From the NCBI RefSeq assembly GCF_040676775.1, contig NZ_JBFAPP010000001.1:310001-374000 (forward strand): a stretch of 64,000 bases of DNA, written 5' to 3'. The position numbers and the translations under genes are program-made. This stretch comes from Micromonospora_G sp040676775. GTDB taxonomy: Bacteria > Actinomycetota > Actinomycetes > Mycobacteriales > Micromonosporaceae. Below the pieces are notes generated by a model. It was not told the origin of the DNA, searched no databases, and saw only the letters and a list, made by a program, of their open reading frames with translations. The first letter of the stretch is position 1. Each line of letters begins with the position of its first letter. This document shows, piece after piece, positions 17,532-25,947 of this stretch.

Positions 17532-17918
17532 ATGGATCGGGCACGGGTGACGGACTGGGTCGCGGCGTACGAGCGGGCGTGGCGTACGCCGGGGACCGAC
17601 CCGTTGGCCACGATCTTCACCGCCGACGCGAGTTACCTGCAGGGGCCGTACCGGCAGCCGGTGCTGGGGCTGCCCGCCATCGCCCGGATGTGGGAGGCCG
17701 AGCGCGAGGGGCCGGACGAGGCGTTCCGGATGGCCAGCGAGGTGGTCGCGGTCGACGGCAACACCGCGGTCGTACGCGTGCAGGTGCACTACGGTGAGCC
17801 GACGAACCAGGAATTCCGCGATCTGTGGATCGTGCGCTTCGCCGACGACGGCCGCTGCCGTGCCTTCGAGGAGTGGCCGTTCTGGCCGCCGAGGTCACCG
17901 GACACGTCGCAGGAATAG
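17532..17918 (+). CDS. SnoaL/NTF2-like protein
   Basis: 128 residues. Reads VTDWVAAYERAWRTPGTDPLATIFTADASYLQGPYRQPVLGLPAI (in consecutive parts), the start of an NTF2-like cone fold, followed by the strands VVAVDGNTAVVRVQVHY and FRDLWIVRFADDGRCRAFEEWPFWP. Such proteins act as small-molecule isomerases/hydrolases or as protein partners; no specific activity can be assigned. It stands alone between the amidohydrolase scar and a 350-base empty stretch. Confidence 0.85.
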   Translation: MDRARVTDWVAAYERAWRTPGTDPLATIFTADASYLQGPYRQPVLGLPAIARMWEAEREGPDEAFRMASEVVAVDGNTAVVRVQVHYGEPTNQEFRDLWIVRFADDGRCRAFEEWPFWPPRSPDTSQE

Positions 17919-18270
17919 TTCGGCGAATACGCATGGAATGCGTGCGCGGGATCTCGATGGTATTCGGAAACCATTGCCCGGTGACTGCCGGGACAAGATA
18001 ATAAGGCCCAACCGGCGGGGCGGACTCCACCCCTGCCACCGGAGGTAATTCCGGTCAGTCGGCGGGGATGGCACCGATACCTCGCACTTCCGCCACTCCA
18101 GCGCCGATCGTTCCACTGGACAGCGCCGTACGTTCATCGGGGCTTTGATTTGGCACGGTGGTCAACCGATTGCGGCCGGGCATGATGTTCGGGGCCAGTC
18201 ATGGCGTACAACTGCCGAAAAGGCGCAGTCCGTGCTGGCCGAACGCCGTACCGGCGTAGAAGGAGGAAGT
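17919..18270 (+). other. Leader region of the ABC importer operon
   Basis: 352 bases, noticeably less GC-rich near 17920-18010, containing no convincing gene. It must hold the promoter and 5' leader of the importer operon. I looked for thiamine, cobalamin and other common riboswitch cores and saw none that I could support. The last bases are a strong AGGAGG ribosome site for 18271. Confidence 0.5.
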
Positions 18271-19401
18271 GTGCGAATCTCGGTTGCCCGAACAGTTGCG
18301 CTACTGGCGGCGTCCAGCGTGGCGCTTGCCATTACCGCCTGTGCGCCCCCGGAGAAGGAAAGCGCCGCGTCGAACAGCGACGCGGCCAAGGCCGTGAGCG
18401 TGAGCGACCTCGGAGGGCTCGACAAGCTCGTCGAAGCCGCCAAGAAGGAGGGGCAGCTCAACGTGATCGCGCTGCCGCCGGACTGGGCCAACTACGGCGA
18501 GATCATCAAGGCGTTCAACACCAAGTACGGCATCAAGGTCAACTCCGCTCAGCCGGACGCGTCGAGCCAGGACGAGATCAACGCGGCGAACCAGCTCAAG
18601 GGCCAGGACGGCGCCCCGGACGTGTTCGACCTCAGCGGCGCGGTGGCCTCGGCCAACACCTCGATGTTCGCCCCGTACAAGGTGGCGACCTGGGACGACG
18701 TGCCGGCGGCGCTCAAGGACGCCAACGGCACCTGGGTCAACGACTACGGCGGCTACATGTCGATCGGCTACGACGCCAGCAAGGTCCCGGCACCGCAGAG
18801 CGTCGCCGACCTGCTCAAGCCGGAGTTCAAGGGCAAGGTCGCGCTCAACGGTGACCCGACCCAGGCTGGCGCGGCGTTCAGCGGCGTGGTCATGGCGGCC
18901 CTGGGCAACGGTGGCTCGGCCGACGACATCAGCAAGGGTATCGACTTCTTCGGCCAGCTCAAGAAGGCGGGCAACTTCCTGCCGGTCGACCCGACCTCGA
19001 CCACCGTCGAGTCCGGCCAGACGCCGGTTGTCATCGACTGGGACTACCTGAACGTCGCCCAGGGCGCCAAGCTCCAGGGCAAGATGGACTGGAAGACCGT
19101 GGTCCCGTCGAACGCGGTTGTCGGCTCGTACTACGTGCAGGCGATCAGCAAGGACGCCCCGCACCCGGCCGCCGCGCGGCTGTGGCAGGAGTTCCTCTAC
19201 TCCGACGAGGGTCAGAACCTGTGGCTCGGCGGCGGCGCCCGTCCGGTACGGGCCGACGCCATGGCGAAGGCCGGCACGATCGACCAGGCCGCGTACGGCA
19301 AGCTCCCGGTCACCAGCGGCGAGCCGGTGTTCCTGACCGACCCGCAGACCGCGAAGGCCAAGGAAAGCCTGGCGACGAACTGGGCGAAGGCAGTGGGCTG
19401 A
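18271..19401 (+). CDS. ABC importer substrate-binding lipoprotein (PotD/AfuA-type cluster)
   Basis: 376 residues from GTG 18271, preceded by AAGGAGGAAGT. Signal peptide VRISVARTVALLAASSVALA ends in a lipobox ITAC, so the mature protein is lipid-anchored outside the membrane. The periplasmic-binding fold starts LDKLVEAAKKEGQLNVIALP and FNTKYGIKVNSAQPDASSQDE, the pattern of type II binding proteins for polyamines, ferric iron or phosphonates. WDYLNVAQGAKLQG and YYVQAISKDAPHPAAARLW belong to the hinge and C-lobe. First gene of a four-gene operon with two permeases and an ATPase. Exact ligand cannot be told. Confidence 0.9.
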   Translation: MRISVARTVALLAASSVALAITACAPPEKESAASNSDAAKAVSVSDLGGLDKLVEAAKKEGQLNVIALPPDWANYGEIIKAFNTKYGIKVNSAQPDASSQDEINAANQLKGQDGAPDVFDLSGAVASANTSMFAPYKVATWDDVPAALKDANGTWVNDYGGYMSIGYDASKVPAPQSVADLLKPEFKGKVALNGDPTQAGAAFSGVVMAALGNGGSADDISKGIDFFGQLKKAGNFLPVDPTSTTVESGQTPVVIDWDYLNVAQGAKLQGKMDWKTVVPSNAVVGSYYVQAISKDAPHPAAARLWQEFLYSDEGQNLWLGGGARPVRADAMAKAGTIDQAAYGKLPVTSGEPVFLTDPQTAKAKESLATNWAKAVG

Positions 19402-19408
19402 GGCGACG

Positions 19409-20338
19409 ATGACCGTCGTTACGCCCCACCCGGACCCCGTGGCGCCCGCGCCCGGGGTCCGGCCCGCACCGGCCGCCCGGCGCCGGATCAGCCTGCCGGG
19501 CCGTGACCTGCTCGGCGTCGTGCCGTTCTTCGGATTCATCGTGCTGTTCCTGGCGATCCCCACCCTGGTGGTGGTGATCGGCGCGTTCACCGGCGACGGC
19601 GGCGGCTTCACCCTCGACAACGTGTCGGCGCTCGGCACCTCGTACATTCTCGAGGCGTTCGGGCGCAGCATCCTGCTCTCCGCCGTCACGGCGGCGATCG
19701 GCGCGGTGCTCGGCGGGCTGCTCGCGTACGCGTTGGTCACCGCCAAGCCGGACGGCGTCCTGCGCCGGGTCGTCACCTCGGCGTCCGGTGTGCTCGCCCA
19801 GTTCGGCGGGGTCACGCTCGCGTTCGCGTTCGTCGCCACCATCGGGCTCAGCGGGTTCGTCACGGTGTTCCTCCGGGACCACCTCGGCGTCGACATCTAC
19901 GCCCACGGGGTGTGGCTGTTCGAGCTGCCCGGCCTGCTGCTCGTCTACACCTACTTCCAGGTGCCGCTGATGGTGATCGTGTTCCTGCCCGCACTGGACG
20001 GTATCCGTCCACAGTGGCGGGAGGCGGCGGAGAGCCTGGGCGGATCGACCTGGCAGTACTGGCGGATGGTCGCGATGCCGCTGCTCGCCCCGCCGTTCCT
20101 CGGCTCGGCGCTGTTGCTGTTCGCCAACGCCTTCTCCGCGTACGCGACCGCCGCCTCGCTGGTCAGCCAGGGCAGCCCGATCATCCCGCTGCAGATCCGG
20201 GGCGCCCTGACCAGCGAGGTGATCCTCGGCCAGCAGAACCTGGGCAAGGCGATGGCACTCGGCATGATCGTGGTGGTCGCGCTGGTGATGTGGCTCTACG
20301 CGGTGCTACAGCGAAGGAGTACGCGATGGCTGGGGTGA
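19409..20338 (+). CDS. ABC importer permease 1
   Basis: 309 residues, six or more membrane helices, starting 7 bases after the binding-protein stop. The ATPase-contact EAA loop reads REAAESLGGSTWQYWRMVAMP, as expected (EAAxxxGxxxxxxFxxVxLP) for binding-protein-dependent permeases. It overlaps the next permease by 13 bases. It forms the membrane channel with permease 2. Confidence 0.92.
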   Translation: MTVVTPHPDPVAPAPGVRPAPAARRRISLPGRDLLGVVPFFGFIVLFLAIPTLVVVIGAFTGDGGGFTLDNVSALGTSYILEAFGRSILLSAVTAAIGAVLGGLLAYALVTAKPDGVLRRVVTSASGVLAQFGGVTLAFAFVATIGLSGFVTVFLRDHLGVDIYAHGVWLFELPGLLLVYTYFQVPLMVIVFLPALDGIRPQWREAAESLGGSTWQYWRMVAMPLLAPPFLGSALLLFANAFSAYATAASLVSQGSPIIPLQIRGALTSEVILGQQNLGKAMALGMIVVVALVMWLYAVLQRRSTRWLG

Positions 20339-21150
20339 CCCGACGCCGCGCCCGGCGTCAGCGGGCCTTCCGCTGGACGATCGTCACCCTGCTCGGCATC
20401 TTCTTCCTGCTGCCGCTGGTGGCGATGCTGGAGTTCACCACCCGTGGCCCGAACGGCACGTACACGCTGGAGACCTGGAAGCTGCTGGTCGACTGGGGCC
20501 AGCTCGGCGAGACCTACCCGGACCTGGCGACCGGTGTCGCCAACTCGTTCGGGCAGGTGCTGCTCACCGTCGCGCTCACCCTGCTGCTGCTGGTGCCGAC
20601 CGTCGTCTGGGTACGGCTACGCCTGCCCCGGCTGCGCCGGGTGGTGGAGTTCCTCTGCCTGCTGCCACTGACCATCCCGGCGATCGTGCTGGTGGTCGGG
20701 CTCGCCCCGGTGTACGCGTGGGTCACGTACTTCCTCGGCGGTTCGGCGCTCACGCTCACCTTCGCGTACACGATCCTGGTGCTCCCGTACGCGTACCGGT
20801 CGATCGACGCGGGACTGTCCGCGATCAACGTACGGACGCTGGCCGAGGCGTCCCGCAGCCTCGGGGCGAGCTGGGCGACGGTGATCTGGCGGGTGGTGCT
20901 GCCGAACATCCGCTCGGCGGTGCTGTCGGCCGCGTTCCTCACCGTCGCGCTCGTACTGGGCGAGTTCACCATCGCGTCCCTGCTCAACCGCAGCAACCTC
21001 CAGGTCGCGGTGAACCTGCTCGGCAAGAGCAGCGCCACGATGTCGGTCGCGGTCTCGCTGACCGCGCTGGTGCTCGCGTTCGTCCTACTGATGCTCTTGT
21101 CCCTCGTCGGCGGCGGCCGACGCCGGACTTCCTTGAAGGAGACACGGTGA
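20326..21150 (+). CDS. ABC importer permease 2
   Basis: 274 residues from ATG 20326; GAAGGAG lies inside the end of permease 1, giving coupled translation. EAA loop: AEASRSLGASWATVIWRVVLP. Six hydrophobic segments, for example FRWTIVTLLGIFFLLPLVAM and VSLTALVLAFVLLMLLSLV. Its stop overlaps the ATPase start as GTGA. Partner of permease 1 in a heterodimeric channel. Confidence 0.92.
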   Translation: MAGVTRRRARRQRAFRWTIVTLLGIFFLLPLVAMLEFTTRGPNGTYTLETWKLLVDWGQLGETYPDLATGVANSFGQVLLTVALTLLLLVPTVVWVRLRLPRLRRVVEFLCLLPLTIPAIVLVVGLAPVYAWVTYFLGGSALTLTFAYTILVLPYAYRSIDAGLSAINVRTLAEASRSLGASWATVIWRVVLPNIRSAVLSAAFLTVALVLGEFTIASLLNRSNLQVAVNLLGKSSATMSVAVSLTALVLAFVLLMLLSLVGGGRRRTSLKETR

Positions 21151-22244
21151 CCGGTACCACCAGCGTCGCCGCCGCGCCCGGCGCCCGCGACGGCGCACGA
21201 CAGGGCGTCACGGTACGACTCGAATCACTGCACCGCCGGTTCGGCAACACCTCCGCGCTGGACGGGCTCGACCTCGAACTCGCCCCCGGTGAGCTGGTCG
21301 CGCTGCTCGGCCCGTCCGGCTGCGGCAAGACCACCGCGCTGCGGGTGCTCGCCGGGCTGGAGGAGGCCGACTCGGGGCGGGTCCTGGTCGACGGCGAGGA
21401 CATCACGAACCGGCCGGTGAACCGCCGCGACATGGGCATGGTCTTCCAGGCGTACAGCCTGTTCCCGCACCTGACCGCGCAGGAGAACGTGGAGTTCGGG
21501 CTGCGGCTGCGCGGCCGTCCCGCCGCCGCCCGCCGGGAGCGGGCCGGCAACATGCTGGAACTGGTCGGCATCGGCGCGCACGCCGACAAGTACCCGCACC
21601 AGCTCTCCGGTGGCCAGCAACAGCGGGTGGCGCTCGCCCGCGCGCTCGCCATCCAGCCTCGGGTGCTGCTGCTCGACGAGCCGCTGTCGGCGCTCGATGC
21701 CAAGGTCCGGGTCCAGTTGCGTGACGAGATCCGACGGATCCAGATCGAGGTCGGCACCACCACCCTGTTCGTCACCCACGACCAGGAGGAGGCGCTGGCG
21801 GTGGCCGACCGGGTCGGGGTGATGCGCGGCGGGCGGCTGGAGCAGTTGGGCCCGCCGGCCGAGATCTACCTGCGTCCGGCGAGCGCCTTCGTGGCCGACT
21901 TCGTCGGCCTGAGCAACCGGCTGCCGGGCCGGGTCGACGCCGGCACGGTGGAGGTGCTCGGCGCTACGCTGCCGCTGGTGGAGCCGGCCGACGCGCCGTC
22001 GGACCCGAGCGTGCCGGTGACCGCGCTGGTCCGCCCGGAGGCGGTCGACGTGGTGGCCGACCCGGACGGCAGCGGACGCGTGCTCGCGGCCAGCTTCCTC
22101 GGTCCGATCAGCCGGGTGACGGTGGCGATGCCGGACGAGACCCTGGTGGTCGCCCAGGTCTCCAGCTCCCGCCTGGCCGACTTCGCCCCCGGCACCCCCG
22201 TCCGCATCACCCTCCACCCCTCCCCCGTCGCCCTGTCACGCTGA
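21147..22244 (+). CDS. ABC importer ATPase (PotA/FbpC-like)
   Basis: 365 residues from GTG 21147. Walker A GPSGCGKTT, Q-loop FQAYSLFPHLTAQENV, signature LSGGQQQRVALARAL, Walker B VLLLDEPLSALD and switch histidine VTHDQEEAL are all present. The C-terminal TOBE domain (VTALVRPEAVDVV, then LAASFLGPISRVTVAM) is typical of polyamine, iron and phosphonate importers. Final gene of the operon; a 17+17 base hairpin follows 22 bases after its stop. Confidence 0.95.
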   Translation: MTGTTSVAAAPGARDGARQGVTVRLESLHRRFGNTSALDGLDLELAPGELVALLGPSGCGKTTALRVLAGLEEADSGRVLVDGEDITNRPVNRRDMGMVFQAYSLFPHLTAQENVEFGLRLRGRPAAARRERAGNMLELVGIGAHADKYPHQLSGGQQQRVALARALAIQPRVLLLDEPLSALDAKVRVQLRDEIRRIQIEVGTTTLFVTHDQEEALAVADRVGVMRGGRLEQLGPPAEIYLRPASAFVADFVGLSNRLPGRVDAGTVEVLGATLPLVEPADAPSDPSVPVTALVRPEAVDVVADPDGSGRVLAASFLGPISRVTVAMPDETLVVAQVSSSRLADFAPGTPVRITLHPSPVALSR

Positions 22245-22265
22245 CCCCTCGGGGAATGCGCCACT

Positions 22266-22315
22266 TGTAGAGAAAGAGGGGCGATCCGGGTCCGGATAGC
22301 CCCTCTTTCTCTACA
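22266..22315. terminator. Bidirectional terminator
   Basis: TGTAGAGAAAGAGGGGC (22266-22282) pairs perfectly with GCCCCTCTTTCTCTACA (22299-22315). The 16-base loop is itself nearly palindromic. It lies between the convergent importer operon and the oxidoreductase gene. It is conspicuously purine/pyrimidine-asymmetric compared with flanking DNA. Confidence 0.8.
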
Positions 22316-22323
22316 TCAGGGCC

Positions 22324-23235
22324 TCAGGGGACGGTGATGACGATCTTGCCGCGGCCGTGGGCGGTTTCCATGGCTCGGTGGGCGTCGGCGGCGCGAAAGA
22401 GGGGGAAGGTTTCGCGGATGTGTAGGCGCAGCAGGTTGCGGTCGTGCAGGTCGACCAGTTCGGCTAGGCGGGCGGCGGAGCGCAGGGCGGGGGTGACCAG
22501 GATTCCGAGCGGTTCCGCCTGGTCGTGCTCGACCAGGGTGAGGATCCGCTTGCGGTCGGCCACCAACTCCAGCGAGACCCGCAGCGCGTCGCCGCCGGCA
22601 CCGTCGAGCGCGGCCGACACACCGCCGGGCGCGAGAGCCCGGACCCGGTCGGCCAGGCCTTCCCCGTACGCCACCGGCGTGGCGCCGAGCCCGCGCAGGT
22701 AGTCGTGGTTCTCCTCACGGGCGGTGCCGATGACGGTGGCTCTCCACAGTTGGGCGAGTTGCACCGCCACGGTGCCGACCGCGCCGGCCGCCCCGTGCAC
22801 CAGCAGTACGTCCCCGGGGCCCACGCCCAGTGTCTGGAGGGCGATGTGGGCGGTCTGCGCACCGGCGGTGAAGCCGCCCGCGACCGTCCACGGCAGGGAT
22901 TCCGGCTTGGGCGTGATCTGGTCGGCGGGGATGACCAGGTATTCGGCGTAGCAGTTGAGCTGCCCGAAGCCGAGCACCTCGGCACCGACGGTCACCCCGG
23001 TCACGTCCGGCCCGACCTGGTCCACGATCCCGGCGAACTCGTTGCCGGGCACGCGGGGGAAGCCGGGCCCGATTCCGGGCGGCGTCCAGCCGGCACGCAC
23101 CGCGCAGTCGTACGGCTGCACCCCGGCCGCCTTGATCCGGACCCGTACCTGGCCGGCACCCGCCTGCGGTGTCTCCAGTTCCATCAGCCGAAGCACCTCC
23201 GGCCCGCCGAACTCGGTGAACGCGGCTGCTTTCAT
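22324..23235 (-). CDS. NADP-dependent quinone-oxidoreductase-like MDR protein
   Basis: 303 residues from ATG 23233-23235 (MKAAAFTEFGGPEVL), the standard start of the zeta-crystallin/QOR branch of medium-chain reductases. GroES-like N-domain to about residue 120; NADP motif VHGAAGAVGTVAVQLAQ (AxxGxVG) at about 140; no structural-zinc cysteines, so a zinc-free enzyme. It should reduce quinones or enones with NADPH in the cytoplasm. Only 57 bases separate it from the upstream Nudix gene, and these contain a MerR-type operator, so it has its own inducible promoter. Confidence 0.92.
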   Translation of the reverse strand: MKAAAFTEFGGPEVLRLMELETPQAGAGQVRVRIKAAGVQPYDCAVRAGWTPPGIGPGFPRVPGNEFAGIVDQVGPDVTGVTVGAEVLGFGQLNCYAEYLVIPADQITPKPESLPWTVAGGFTAGAQTAHIALQTLGVGPGDVLLVHGAAGAVGTVAVQLAQLWRATVIGTAREENHDYLRGLGATPVAYGEGLADRVRALAPGGVSAALDGAGGDALRVSLELVADRKRILTLVEHDQAEPLGILVTPALRSAARLAELVDLHDRNLLRLHIRETFPLFRAADAHRAMETAHGRGKIVITVP

Positions 23236-23270
23236 CGCCACACATCCTCTCCTCGTGAGAGGACAGTCTG

Positions 23271-23292
23271 TGACCTCAACATTGGTTGAGGT
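23271..23292 (-). promoter_or_regulatory. MerR-family-type operator/promoter of the oxidoreductase gene
   Basis: Perfect inverted repeat: GACCTCAAC (23271-23279), centre ATTG, GTTGAGGTC (23284-23292). On the minus strand the palindrome starts inside a -35 box TTGACC, and about 19 bases later comes a weak -10 (CAGACT). A long spacer with the palindrome filling it is the design of promoters that MerR-type activators (CueR, SoxR and relatives) untwist. No merR gene is in the window. It overlaps the last base of the Nudix gene. Confidence 0.75.
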
Positions 23293-24047
23293 CAAGCGTC
23301 GCGGACGCCGCTGTCCCGCCCGGGGCGCAGCATCGCCGGGTGCAGCAGGGGCGCCGCGCCGCGCCGGTACAGCACCGCCGGCCGACCCGTCGGCGGGATC
23401 CGCCGCTCCTTCGTGGCCACCACGAAGTCGTCGACCCCGGTGACCTTGCGATGGAAGTTACGCGGATCGAGCCGTACGCCCCAGACCGCCTCGTAGACCG
23501 CGCGCAGCTCGCTGATGGTGAACAGTTCCTGGCAGAACTCCGTGGCCAGGGGCGAATACTCCAGTTTGGCGCGAGCACGGTCGGTGGCGTCACGCAGCAG
23601 CACGTTGTGGTCGAAGGCGAGCCGGCCCGGGCTGAGCAGGTCGTCGTCGACCTCCGCCCAGCGGGCGGTCGCGGCGTCCGTACCGGCGACCGGTATCGGC
23701 AGGTCCGGTGCGATCGCCAGGTACGCGACCGACGCGATCCGTCCACGCGGGTCCCGCTCCGGATGACCGTAGGTACGCACCTGCTCCAGGTACAGCCGCC
23801 GCCCGTCGATACCGGTCTCCTCGGCGAGTTCGCGTACGGCCGTGTCGTCGAGATCCTCGCCCGCCCGTACGAAGCCGCCGGGCAGCGCCGGTTGGCCCTT
23901 GAAGGGCTCCTTCCCCCGCTCGATCAGCAGGACGTGCAACCGGTCCTGACGGATGGTCAGGATGACCAGGTCGATGGCGATCCGGAACGGGCTCGGTGGA
24001 CGGACGGGCACAGTGCGAGGGTAACCATAGAGTCCGCCCGTACCCAT
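23292..24047 (-). CDS. NrtR-type Nudix protein (Nudix domain plus winged helix)
   Basis: 251 residues from ATG 24045-24047. Nudix domain at about 20-160 with the complete box GGFVRAGEDLDDTAVRELAEETGI read in two parts (GxxxxxE, then REL-EETG), so metal-dependent hydrolase activity on an ADP-ribose-type substrate is possible. The last 90 residues (ELFTISELRAVYEAVWG, NFHRKVTG) form the winged helix of NrtR. NrtR proteins sense ADP-ribose and control NAD genes, though this subgroup could simply hydrolyse. It sits 93 bases after the nucleosidase/membrane operon on the same strand and may be transcribed with it. Confidence 0.9.
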   Translation of the reverse strand: MGTGGLYGYPRTVPVRPPSPFRIAIDLVILTIRQDRLHVLLIERGKEPFKGQPALPGGFVRAGEDLDDTAVRELAEETGIDGRRLYLEQVRTYGHPERDPRGRIASVAYLAIAPDLPIPVAGTDAATARWAEVDDDLLSPGRLAFDHNVLLRDATDRARAKLEYSPLATEFCQELFTISELRAVYEAVWGVRLDPRNFHRKVTGVDDFVVATKERRIPPTGRPAVLYRRGAAPLLHPAMLRPGRDSGVRDA

Positions 24048-24139
24048 CGCACGGTTCCCGGCCGGTGGGTGGGACGGACCCCGGTTCACGCGGACCGGCC
24101 CGGTCCGCCCGGTCGACCGGCCGGGCCCGGCGGTGCCGG

Positions 24140-25000
24140 TCACGCCGGCCCGGTCCCGATCCCGCGCGGGCCGCCGCCGATCGGCGCGGGCCGCCCGCTG
24201 GCCCAGATGAGGTCGAACTCGCTGGCGAAATGGCGGTACCAGATGGGATCGCGGCCGGCGTTGAGGGTGATCACCGCCTCCGGCCCGGCCGGACGATGGG
24301 AGTAGATGTCGACGGAGATCCGGCCGGTCACCTTCGCCGGGTCGACCAGGGTCAGGCCGAACGCCGGCACGAACTGCAGGAAACGCACCTCCAGCCGGCC
24401 GGTGACGTCGGGGCCGGCGGCCAGATGCTGCAACAGGTCGATGGTCGGCTGCAACCGGTGTTCGAACACCCGCGCGTCGTCCGGTACGGCGTTGCGGCGG
24501 GCCGCCTCGCGCGGACCGGGGCCGTCCGGATCGAGGATGGCGACCCGGACCGACGCCCCGGCCGCCAGTCGGCGCTCCAGGTCGTGCAGGTGACTGCGGA
24601 TGGTCCGGCTGAGGGTCACGCCGACCAGGCGGATGTCCGCCGCGTCGTCGATCCGCAACACTGTTCCCGGCCCGGCGGCGGTGATCAACCGGTCGACGGA
24701 TTCGGTGAGGCCCACCCGGCCCAGCGACTTCGCCAGGTCCCGGATCGCGGAGTCGATCCGGCGCAACCGTCGGCGGCCCGTCAGCAGGTCGAAGACGATC
24801 AGGCCGAGGATCGACAGGGTGGCGGCCGAGACGATCGCCGGGCTCGCCACGTCCAGCAGGCTGAGCAGGCCGACGGCCAACGCCAGGCTCGCGGTGAAGT
24901 ACGCCTCCAACTCCCGGCCGGCCAGTCGAAGCCACCAGGACCGCCGGTCGGGCGTACGCAACTCCCCGCGGCCCGGTCGCGTGCCGCCGGCCCACTTCAC
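24140..25000 (-). CDS. Membrane-anchored protein of unknown function, third gene of a coupled operon
   Basis: 286 residues, GTG start overlapping the upstream stop as GTGA. Two hydrophobic helices, FTASLALAVGLLSLLDVA and AIVSAATLSILGLIVFDLL, near residues 35-75. A coiled/linker stretch RLRRIDSAIRDLAKSLGRVG follows, then a soluble alpha/beta domain: ERRLAAGASVRVAILDPDGP, LQPTIDLLQHLA, LEVRFLQFVPAFGLTLVD and ISVDIYSHRPAG. The order of strands and the late ISVDIYSH block recall phospholipase-D-like or related domains in actinobacterial proteins, but I see no HxK motif, so catalysis is not supported. Co-translated with a nucleosidase-fold protein; probably a sensor or effector at the membrane. 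Confidence 0.75.
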   Translation of the reverse strand: MKWAGGTRPGRGELRTPDRRSWWLRLAGRELEAYFTASLALAVGLLSLLDVASPAIVSAATLSILGLIVFDLLTGRRRLRRIDSAIRDLAKSLGRVGLTESVDRLITAAGPGTVLRIDDAADIRLVGVTLSRTIRSHLHDLERRLAAGASVRVAILDPDGPGPREAARRNAVPDDARVFEHRLQPTIDLLQHLAAGPDVTGRLEVRFLQFVPAFGLTLVDPAKVTGRISVDIYSHRPAGPEAVITLNAGRDPIWYRHFASEFDLIWASGRPAPIGGGPRGIGTGPA

Positions 25001-25947
25001 TGCCCGGCCCCGGTCAACCAGAGGTACGGCAGCAGCCGTTCCATCACCGCCGCGGCGTGCCGGGCGGCGAGGTCGTGATGCTCGTGTCCCTTGTGCCGGT
25101 CGGCCAGATCCGAGATGCCCCGGATGGTCAGCCAGCCGCGCAGCGTCTGGTCGAGATTGACCTCCTCGTAGAACGCCTGGGCAACACCGCCCGCCTCGGT
25201 TTCCACCGCGAGCGTCCGGTCGTTGAACCGCTCCAGGTAGATCCGGATGTCGGAGTCGGCGTCGGTGATCACCGCGTCGCCGGACCCGATCGGCCCCCGG
25301 TGGACCCGGAACTGCTCGTCCGGGTCGAGTCGGACGGTTCCCCGGTGCCGTACGAAGAACTCGTTGAGCCGGTGCAGCAGGACCGGCGCCATCGCCTGCG
25401 CCTGCCCCCGGCGCAGGATCCCGGTCGGTGTCTCCTTCCGGGCGTCGTAGTAGATCACCTCGTCGGAGATCACCACGTCGCCGATGTCCAGCTTCGACCT
25501 GATCCCACCGGCGATGCCGACCAGCAGCACGATCGGCGGCTGGTAGTGCTGGCGCAGGTCACGGTAGGCGAGCGCGGCGGACCGTGGGCCGTGTTGCAGG
25601 GTCTGCGTGGCGACCGTACGGAGGGTGCCGTGGTCGGTGCGGACCGACGCCTCGTGCACCTGGGCCCCGCCGAACATCTGGTACGACGTGTAGTCCGTCA
25701 TCCGCTGCAGTACGTCGACCACGGCCACCATCTCCTCCGGCAGGACGGTGAGGATGCCGATGTCGGCCCGCTGCCCGCCGAGGCGGTCCTTGCCGGCGGC
25801 ATCGGCGGCCGGCCGCCGGGGCGGTTCCGGCGGGTGGTAGTTGTTGTCCTGTCTGCCGATCGCGGAGCCACCGACGCTGATGCTGCCCGATCCGGTGACC
25901 AGCGCACCGATGTTGCGGGTGCCGTCGTCTTCCACCTCGCCTCCCAT
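24997..25947 (-). CDS. Purine-nucleosidase-fold protein (MTA/SAH nucleosidase-like) with N-terminal amyloid-like motif
   Basis: 316 residues. Its ATG overlaps the preceding stop by one base (TGATG), so translation is coupled. Residues 14-33 (25849-25908) carry GAxVTGxGSIxVxGxAIGxQ, shared with the upstream membrane protein, then a Pro-rich linker. From about residue 60 a PNP/UDP phosphorylase-superfamily domain follows: IGILTVLPEEMVAVVDVL, VGIAGGIRSKLDIGDVVISD, SGDAVITDADSD, the substrate-binding LAVETEAGGVAQAF (ExEA) and the catalytic aspartate in IRGISDLAD. The fold cleaves the N-glycosidic bond of purine nucleosides or nucleotides. In NLR-like immune proteins of fungi and in some phage-defence systems such domains are toxic effectors; whether this one is, is inference. 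Confidence 0.88.
   Translation of the reverse strand: MGGEVEDDGTRNIGALVTGSGSISVGGSAIGRQDNNYHPPEPPRRPAADAAGKDRLGGQRADIGILTVLPEEMVAVVDVLQRMTDYTSYQMFGGAQVHEASVRTDHGTLRTVATQTLQHGPRSAALAYRDLRQHYQPPIVLLVGIAGGIRSKLDIGDVVISDEVIYYDARKETPTGILRRGQAQAMAPVLLHRLNEFFVRHRGTVRLDPDEQFRVHRGPIGSGDAVITDADSDIRIYLERFNDRTLAVETEAGGVAQAFYEEVNLDQTLRGWLTIRGISDLADRHKGHEHHDLAARHAAAVMERLLPYLWLTGAGQ

Noticed and set aside
17919..18270. Possible riboswitch before the ABC importer
   Set aside because: No thiamine, cobalamin or other common core could be matched by eye.
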